A stretch of 64,000 nt of DNA, from the NCBI RefSeq assembly GCF_030581075.1, contig NZ_JAUQSW010000005.1:291253-355252 (forward strand). The letters run 5' to 3'. Positions 59,189 through 64,000 of the stretch are shown here, in pieces (within the stretch, counting starts at the first letter, position 1; every line of letters starts with the position of its first letter). Both the position numbers and the translations under genes were made by a program. A model generated the notes under the pieces. That model saw only the letters and a list, made by a program, of their open reading frames with translations. It was not told the origin of the DNA and ran no database searches. Source of the stretch: Hymenobacter cheonanensis. Lineage in GTDB: Bacteria; Bacteroidota; Bacteroidia; Cytophagales; Hymenobacteraceae.

Positions 59189-60101
59189 ACGCGCATTGCT
59201 CTTTAGTCAGCGCTTCGTTGAGGCAGATGGCGGCTTTGTTGCCTTCGGCGGCGGCTATCAGGGCCTGCTGCTGGCCAGGCGTGGTGTCGCCGGCCGCGTA
59301 GAGGCCCGGAATGGTGGTTTGTGAGTTTTTATCGACCCACACCGCGCCGGTGCTGGTAATGAGCGCGCCGGTTTCGGCGGCCAGGGCGCTGCGCTGCTCC
59401 TGCGGCGCGTGCAGAAAAAGGGCCTTGCGCTCGAGGTAGGTGCCATCTTCAAACTCTACGCAGCGCAGCAGGCCATCGGGGCCGCCTACCAGGCCCTTCA
59501 CTGGCTCTTGGCGCACCCCAATGTGGTGCTGGCGCAACCGCTGCCGGCCATAGTCGCTGAGGTGGCCGGGGCCGTCGGTCACCACCACAATATCATTGCT
59601 CCAGTTGGTGAGCAGCAGCGCTAGCCCCACGGCCGCCTTGCCGCGACCATACACGGCCAGCGGCTGGTCGCGCACCTCGTAGCCGTGGCAGTAGGGGCAG
59701 TGCAGCACGCCCGTGCCCCACAGCTCGCGGAAACCCGGCAGCGCGGGCAGCACGTCTTGCACGCCGGTAGCCAGAATGACCCGGCTAGCCGTGCCCGCCC
59801 AGGCGTGGCCCTGGCCGGTGCTGCCTTCGGCCCGAAAGCCGTGGGCAAGCTTGTGCAGCTTGTTGATTTTCAGCTCGCGCACCTCCACGGTGGGGTAGGG
59901 GGCTAGCTGCGCCCGGCCCAGGTCAAGGAGCTTGGCCGGGCGCACGCCATCGCGCGTGAGAAAGCCGTGCACGGCGGGTGAAGGCGCATTGCGTGGCGCG
60001 CCGCCATCGGCCAGCAGCACGCGGCGGCGGCAGCGGCCTAGCGTGAGGGCTGCGCTCAGCCCGGCGCTGCCCGCGCCCACAATCAACACATCAAAATCCA
60101 T
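59187..60101 (-). CDS. Thioredoxin-reductase-like FAD/NAD(P) oxidoreductase
   Basis: A 304-residue enzyme: FAD-binding LIVGAGSAGLSAALTLGR (7-24), NAD(P) domain with VYGRGKAAVGLALLLTNW, and FAD-binding YAAGDTTPGQQQAL near the end. The redox pair is CPYC (C135, C138) rather than the CATC of typical thioredoxin reductase, so the electron acceptor may be another protein. The ATG at 60101 is chosen. The stop codon TAA lies in a repeat arm. Confidence 0.88.
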   Translation of the reverse strand: MDFDVLIVGAGSAGLSAALTLGRCRRRVLLADGGAPRNAPSPAVHGFLTRDGVRPAKLLDLGRAQLAPYPTVEVRELKINKLHKLAHGFRAEGSTGQGHAWAGTASRVILATGVQDVLPALPGFRELWGTGVLHCPYCHGYEVRDQPLAVYGRGKAAVGLALLLTNWSNDIVVVTDGPGHLSDYGRQRLRQHHIGVRQEPVKGLVGGPDGLLRCVEFEDGTYLERKALFLHAPQEQRSALAAETGALITSTGAVWVDKNSQTTIPGLYAAGDTTPGQQQALIAAAEGNKAAICLNEALTKEQCA

Positions 60102-60257
60102 AGCTAGCAATAGGGTGGCCGGTAATCGGCTTGTTTTTTCTAGCTACTTTAAGCCAAAAGCCGCCGAAAGGTTACGCCAGTGGCCTGGGCGCGGTGCAGG
60201 CCCTACTTTTAGCGGGCGGCCCGGATGCTGCGTATTGCTACCTTTTTATTGAGTGTT

Positions 60258-60617
60258 ATGCACGAGCTTTTTGCCGAAAACCAGGTCTTTCGCGTCAGCG
60301 GCCGCCTCTGGATAGAAGGGCCCACCGACCGCTTTCTCGGCATTGGCCGGCTGGAATTGCTGGAGCGCATTCAGGCTACCGGCTCCATTTCGAAGGCGGC
60401 CAAGGAAATGGGGATGTCTTATAAAAAAGCCTGGGATTTAGTGAGTTCCATGAATGCGCAGGCCCGGCAGCCCCTGGTGGGCGCCCATGTCGGCGGGGCC
60501 CACGGCGGCGGCGCCAGTCTCACCGAAGCCGGCGCGCAGGCCGTGGCCGAGTTCCGGGCTATGCAGACGCGCTTCGCGCAGTTCCTGGCCGACGAGACAG
60601 CTCGACTGTATCAATAA
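60258..60617 (+). CDS. ModE-like winged-helix regulator (DNA-binding domain only)
   Basis: A 119-residue protein starting MHELFAENQVFRVSGRLWIE. It carries the ModE/LysR N-terminal winged helix: RLELLERIQATGSISKAAKE, then MGMSYKKAWDLVSSMN with the recognition helix, and AGAQAVAEFRAM. In E. coli ModE this domain is followed by molybdate-binding (TOBE/MOP) domains; here there are none, so sensing must come from elsewhere or the protein works as a plain DNA-binding protein. A possible start 11 codons upstream is less likely. Confidence 0.82.
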   Translation: MHELFAENQVFRVSGRLWIEGPTDRFLGIGRLELLERIQATGSISKAAKEMGMSYKKAWDLVSSMNAQARQPLVGAHVGGAHGGGASLTEAGAQAVAEFRAMQTRFAQFLADETARLYQ

Positions 60618-60697
60618 GCTTAAGAAAAAAGTGGAAACAATCGGCTGCGCTCACCGTTATATTCGCCCAAACATAACGGATTCTTCTATTTCCACAC

Positions 60698-61231
60698 ATG
60701 CTACTTCTTTCTGCCGGCTGCCGGCACCTGGCCGCAGCTGCCCTGGTGCTGGCGGGCACTAGCCTCAATGGGCCAATAGCTTATGCGCAGAACGCGCCAT
60801 CGGCAGCTGCTGCTACCCTGCGCCTCGAAGGCCTGGTGGCCACCCCGCGCACGCTCAGCGCCGCCGAAATCGCGGCCCTGCCCCACCGCGAGCAGGCTAC
60901 CACCGACAAAGACGGCAAAAAGCACGTGTACCGGGGCGTAGCCCTGCGCGATGTGCTGCACCTGGCCGGCGCGCCCGAGGGCAAGGCCATCCACGGCCCC
61001 GTGCTGGCCGAGGCCGTGCTGGCCAGCGCCGCCGACGGCTACCAGGCCGTGTTTGCGCTGCCCGAAATCGACGCCGATTTCTCGCCCCAAACCATCCTGC
61101 TCGCCGACCTGCGCGACGGCCAGCCCCTGCCCGCCCACGACGGTCCCTACCAGCTCATTGTGCCCCTGGAGAAAAAGCCCGCCCGCTGGGTGCGCCAGGT
61201 TACGGCCCTACGCGTGGTGAAGGTGCAATAA
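60698..61231 (+). CDS. Secreted molybdopterin-binding-domain (sulfite oxidase-like) protein
   Basis: A 177-residue protein with a signal peptide (MLLLSAGCRHLAAAALVLAG and on to YAQ). The domain includes VYRGVALRDVLHLAGAP, DGYQAVFALPEIDADFSPQT and DGPYQLIVPLEKKPARWVRQ, typical of the oxidoreductase molybdopterin-binding fold. No cysteine ligand for molybdenum is visible in the mature part, so it may bind the cofactor or another ligand without classic catalysis. It is followed 28 bp later by the TonB-dependent receptor gene. Confidence 0.82.
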   Translation: MLLLSAGCRHLAAAALVLAGTSLNGPIAYAQNAPSAAAATLRLEGLVATPRTLSAAEIAALPHREQATTDKDGKKHVYRGVALRDVLHLAGAPEGKAIHGPVLAEAVLASAADGYQAVFALPEIDADFSPQTILLADLRDGQPLPAHDGPYQLIVPLEKKPARWVRQVTALRVVKVQ

Positions 61232-61258
61232 GCAATAGTCTCTCTTTAAAGATTTTAG

Positions 61259-63940
61259 ATGAAAAACAAGCTACGCATCTTGCGCGGCTCGGTGGCGTGC
61301 GCCTCAGCGCTAGCCCTTGCCCAAGCCGCTGCGGCCCAAACTACCAAGCCGCCGCGCCGCCCCACGCCGCAAGACACCCTGCACACTGACCTCAACGAGG
61401 TGGTGGTGTCGGCCTCGCGGGTCGAGGAAAGCTTCTTGCAATCGCCGGTGACGGTAGAAAAGCTCAACGCCCGCGCCATCCGGCTCTCGCCCGCGCCCAC
61501 GTTTTTCGACGCCATCGACAACCTGAAGGGCGTGCAGGTGATTACGCCTAGCATTGGCTTTAAGGTGATTAACGCGCGCGGCTTCACCAACACCACCAAC
61601 GTGCGCTTTGCCCAGCTCGTGGATGGCGTGGATAACCAGGCGCCGCACATCGGCGGGCCCATTGGCAACGTGCTGGGGCCTAGCGACCTTGATATCCAAA
61701 ACGTGGAGCTGGTGCCCGGCACGGCCGCCGCGCTCTACGGCCTGAACGCTATCAACGGGCTAGCGAATTTCCAGACCAAGAATCCGTTCAATTCGGAGGG
61801 CCTGAGCGTGCGCCAGCAAACGGGCGTCAACCACGTGAACGACCCGAACGTGAAGACGTTTGGCGAGGACGGCTCGCCGATTAAAAGCTATTCGGAAACC
61901 AGCGTGCGCTACGCGAAGGTGCTGGTGGCCGATAAGCTGGCTTTCAAGCTGAACGTCAGCTACCTGCGGGCCTACGACTGGATTGCCAATGACCAGACCG
62001 ACATCAACCCCACCGGCAACGCCACGACGGGCCTGTTCGGGGCTGATAACCCGGCCCAGGACCAGGTGAGCCGCTACGGCAACGAGTCGTCGGACCGCCG
62101 CAACATTACGCTAGGGGGCAAGAGCTACCAGGTGGCCCGTACCGGCTACGACGAGCGCGACCTCGTGGACTACAACGTGAGGGTGCTCAAGGCCGATGGC
62201 GCGCTGCACTACCGCTTCCGGCCCGGCACCGAGCTGGCCTACACCTACCGCGTGGCCAGCTTCGACAACGTGTACCAGCGCTCGAACCGCTTCCGGTTGC
62301 AAGACTATTTATTGCAGCAGCATGCGCTCACATTCACCTCGCCGGTGGTGCAGGCCAGGGCCTATTTCACGGAAGAAAATACCGGCAAGAGCTACAACCT
62401 GCGCTCGATGGGCGAGAACATCGACCGCAGCTACAAGCCCGATACTCAGTGGTATAGCGACTACACCACCGCCTGGAACGCCGCCACCGGCCGCGGCTCC
62501 GGCGTGGCCGATGCCCACCGTGCCGCCCGCCTGGCCGCCGACGCCGGCCGCCTCCAGCCCGGCACCGATGCCTTCAACCAGCGCCTGAGCCAGCTCCAGG
62601 ACATCAACAACTGGGATGTGGGCGCGGCCCTGCGCGTGCGCGCCAACCTGGCCCACGCCGAGGCCCAGGTGAACCTGGCCGAGGCCCTGCGGCGCGGCGG
62701 CACCGGCCTGCCCGCTGGCCTCGACCTGCTGGCCGGCGCCGACCACCGCACCTACATCGTGGTGCCCGATGGCAACTACTTCATCAACCCCAACCCCGGC
62801 AAAGACCCCCTTAACGATAACCTGACGTACTCCAAAACCGGCGGCTTCGTGCAGGCCGGTGGGCGGCTGCTAGGGGAGAAGCTGCGCCTCACGGCCACGC
62901 TGCGGGTGGATAAAAACGATTACTTCGACGTGAAATTCAACCCGCGCTTCACGGCCGTTTTCTCGCCCACGCAGCGCCAGAATTTCCGCCTCAGCTACCA
63001 GAGCGGCTACCGCTTCCCGAGCCTGTTCGAGGGTTTTTCCAATGTGAACAGCGGCCAGGTAAAGCGTATCGGCGGCCTGCGCGTGATGAGCGACGGCGTG
63101 TTTGAGAACAGCTACCTGCGCAGCAGCATCGACCGCTTCAACGCGGCCGTGACGGCCGGCATCAACGGCACGCCGGCCCAGACCCGCGCCCAAGCCATTG
63201 CGGCCAACCAAAACCTGCTGGTGAAAAACCCCTACACCTACATCAAGCCCGAGTACATCCGCTCGCTCGAAGCCGGCTACAAGGCGGCCTTTGGCCCTAG
63301 CGGCCGGCTGCTGGTCGATGTGGATTTCTACTACAACTCGTACCGCGACTTTATTGCCCAGGTAGAGGCCTACGTGCCGCAGACCACCAACGGCGTGGCC
63401 CTGAATACCGGCACCGACCTCAATACCGTTGCTACGGCACTGAATACCACATCAATACCGACTGGCGGCACCACCACCGGCCAGGCCCGCTACCGCCTCT
63501 GGACCAACTCGCAGAGCCAGGTGTACAACTACGGCGGCTCGGCCGGCCTGCGCTACAACATTGCCAAGGGCTACCTGGCCGGTGCCAATGCTACCTACAC
63601 CCGCCTCGACCGTACCGAAAACGGCGACGGTCTCGAAGACGGCTTCAACACTCCGCAGTGGATTTATAACCTGAGCTTGGCCAACGAAAACGCCTACCGC
63701 AACTTTGGCTTCGGGCTCAATTTCCGCCACCAAGTCAGCTACTATTCCCAAACCTTCCTTGTCAATGGCAGCGTGCCCGCCTTCAGCTCGCTCGATGCGC
63801 AGCTGAGCTACTACGTGCCCGAGGCCCAGGTGCGTTTCAAGCTGGGGGCTAGCAATGTGCTGAATAACTACTACGTGACTTACCTCGGTGGCCCTAGCTT
63901 GGGCGGGCTGTACTACCTCACGGTGAGCTATGGGCTGTAA
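61259..63940 (+). CDS. TonB-dependent outer-membrane receptor
   Basis: An 893-residue receptor. After the signal peptide (ending near AQAAAAQ) comes a TonB-box-like NEVVVSASRVEESFL, a plug domain with DAIDNLKGVQVITPSIG, RGFTNTTNVRFAQLVDGVDN and VELVPGTAAALYGLNAINGL, then a long beta-barrel ending in an aromatic-rich strand (GGLYYLTVSYGL). There is no N-terminal carboxypeptidase-like domain. Its ligand is unknown; the neighbouring ModE-like and molybdopterin-domain genes on the same strand hint at molybdate, tungstate or a molybdenum-containing compound. Confidence 0.93.
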   Translation: MKNKLRILRGSVACASALALAQAAAAQTTKPPRRPTPQDTLHTDLNEVVVSASRVEESFLQSPVTVEKLNARAIRLSPAPTFFDAIDNLKGVQVITPSIGFKVINARGFTNTTNVRFAQLVDGVDNQAPHIGGPIGNVLGPSDLDIQNVELVPGTAAALYGLNAINGLANFQTKNPFNSEGLSVRQQTGVNHVNDPNVKTFGEDGSPIKSYSETSVRYAKVLVADKLAFKLNVSYLRAYDWIANDQTDINPTGNATTGLFGADNPAQDQVSRYGNESSDRRNITLGGKSYQVARTGYDERDLVDYNVRVLKADGALHYRFRPGTELAYTYRVASFDNVYQRSNRFRLQDYLLQQHALTFTSPVVQARAYFTEENTGKSYNLRSMGENIDRSYKPDTQWYSDYTTAWNAATGRGSGVADAHRAARLAADAGRLQPGTDAFNQRLSQLQDINNWDVGAALRVRANLAHAEAQVNLAEALRRGGTGLPAGLDLLAGADHRTYIVVPDGNYFINPNPGKDPLNDNLTYSKTGGFVQAGGRLLGEKLRLTATLRVDKNDYFDVKFNPRFTAVFSPTQRQNFRLSYQSGYRFPSLFEGFSNVNSGQVKRIGGLRVMSDGVFENSYLRSSIDRFNAAVTAGINGTPAQTRAQAIAANQNLLVKNPYTYIKPEYIRSLEAGYKAAFGPSGRLLVDVDFYYNSYRDFIAQVEAYVPQTTNGVALNTGTDLNTVATALNTTSIPTGGTTTGQARYRLWTNSQSQVYNYGGSAGLRYNIAKGYLAGANATYTRLDRTENGDGLEDGFNTPQWIYNLSLANENAYRNFGFGLNFRHQVSYYSQTFLVNGSVPAFSSLDAQLSYYVPEAQVRFKLGASNVLNNYYVTYLGGPSLGGLYYLTVSYGL

Positions 63941-63968
63941 GGTATAGATTGTAAGAAAGTTACGGAGC

Positions 63969-64000
63969 GTCTGTCATTGCGAAGGGGCACGACGAAGCAA
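63969..64000. repeat. Palindromic repeat, family A copy 3 (left arm, cut by window edge)
   Basis: CTGTCATTGCGAAGGGGCAC continuing to GACGAAGCAA matches the left arm of the 10213 copy with two changes. It starts 29 bases after the receptor stop codon. The right arm lies beyond the window. Confidence 0.85.

Noticed and set aside
1..64000. CRISPR arrays, insertion sequences, prophage or rRNA/tRNA genes
   Set aside because: No regularly spaced direct repeats, transposase or integrase motifs, or structural RNA genes were recognised.

Overview
The window reads as chromosomal DNA of a GC-rich member of the Bacteroidota, most likely the Hymenobacter group (Hymenobacteraceae, Cytophagales). This rests on the families present (DUF6089-type barrels, the exbB-exbD-exbD-tonB-tonB-pstS-TPR block, DUF4369-like/TlpA proteins, PepSY membrane proteins), on start regions that lack clear Shine-Dalgarno sequences but often carry the Bacteroidota -7 element TAnnTTTG, and on the codon and base composition. 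No rRNA, tRNA, CRISPR array, prophage or insertion sequence was recognised. Nearly everything looks like core genome.

Layout. 1-8 kb: rbfA (partial), a DUF6427-like membrane protein, tatC, glyA, a Crp/Fnr regulator with a membrane protein, a metallophosphoesterase, and three small hydrophilic acidic proteins, one broken by a stop codon. 7.7-12.9 kb: rsmI overlapping lnt, an inositol-phosphatase gene, a TlpA-like thioredoxin protein and two small genes. 13-19 kb (minus strand): a radical SAM/SPASM enzyme, a second TlpA-like protein that has lost one active-site cysteine, radA, and a PQQ-type sugar dehydrogenase. 19-26 kb: a GAF/AAA+ sigma-54 activator divergent from a tolC-usp-hlyD-emrB efflux operon. 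26-32 kb: a lipoprotein of unknown function, pdxJ, membrane proteins, yqeY, cvpA, a glutamine amidotransferase and an alpha/beta hydrolase. 32-42 kb: an envelope-biogenesis block (CBS protein, single-POTRA Omp85 protein, nadK, two DUF6089-like barrels, uppS, bamA, two ompH/skp). 42-51 kb: an rluD-type gene, then the minus-strand TonB-ExbB-ExbD energising cluster with a PstS-like lipoprotein and a TPR protein. 51-60 kb: mazG, glmM, a cysteine desulfurase, a ComEA-like HhH protein, a PepSY protein, an MFS exporter, a small unknown and a thioredoxin-reductase-like flavoprotein. 60-64 kb: a ModE-like DNA-binding protein, a molybdopterin-binding-domain protein and a TonB-dependent receptor, which may together form a molybdate-related uptake or sensing unit.

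The strongest non-gene signal is three families of palindromic intergenic repeats. Family A has ends like GTCATTGCGAG, family B has ends like GTCATGCTGAG, and family C is built from ACGGATTACGCGGATTTTAG units. Copies often lie flush against stop or start codons; one C copy contains the likely start codon of pdxJ. A and B share one architecture although their sequences differ. A second signal is a frame-independent preference for the hexamer SCTAGS (S = C or G), around a core (CTAG) that most bacteria avoid. A third is that several genes place TAnnTTTG only 4-5 nt before the start codon, which suggests leaderless mRNAs.

All calls come from reading the sequence and its translations. No database search was run, so family names are recognition calls, and start codons are noted where ambiguous.
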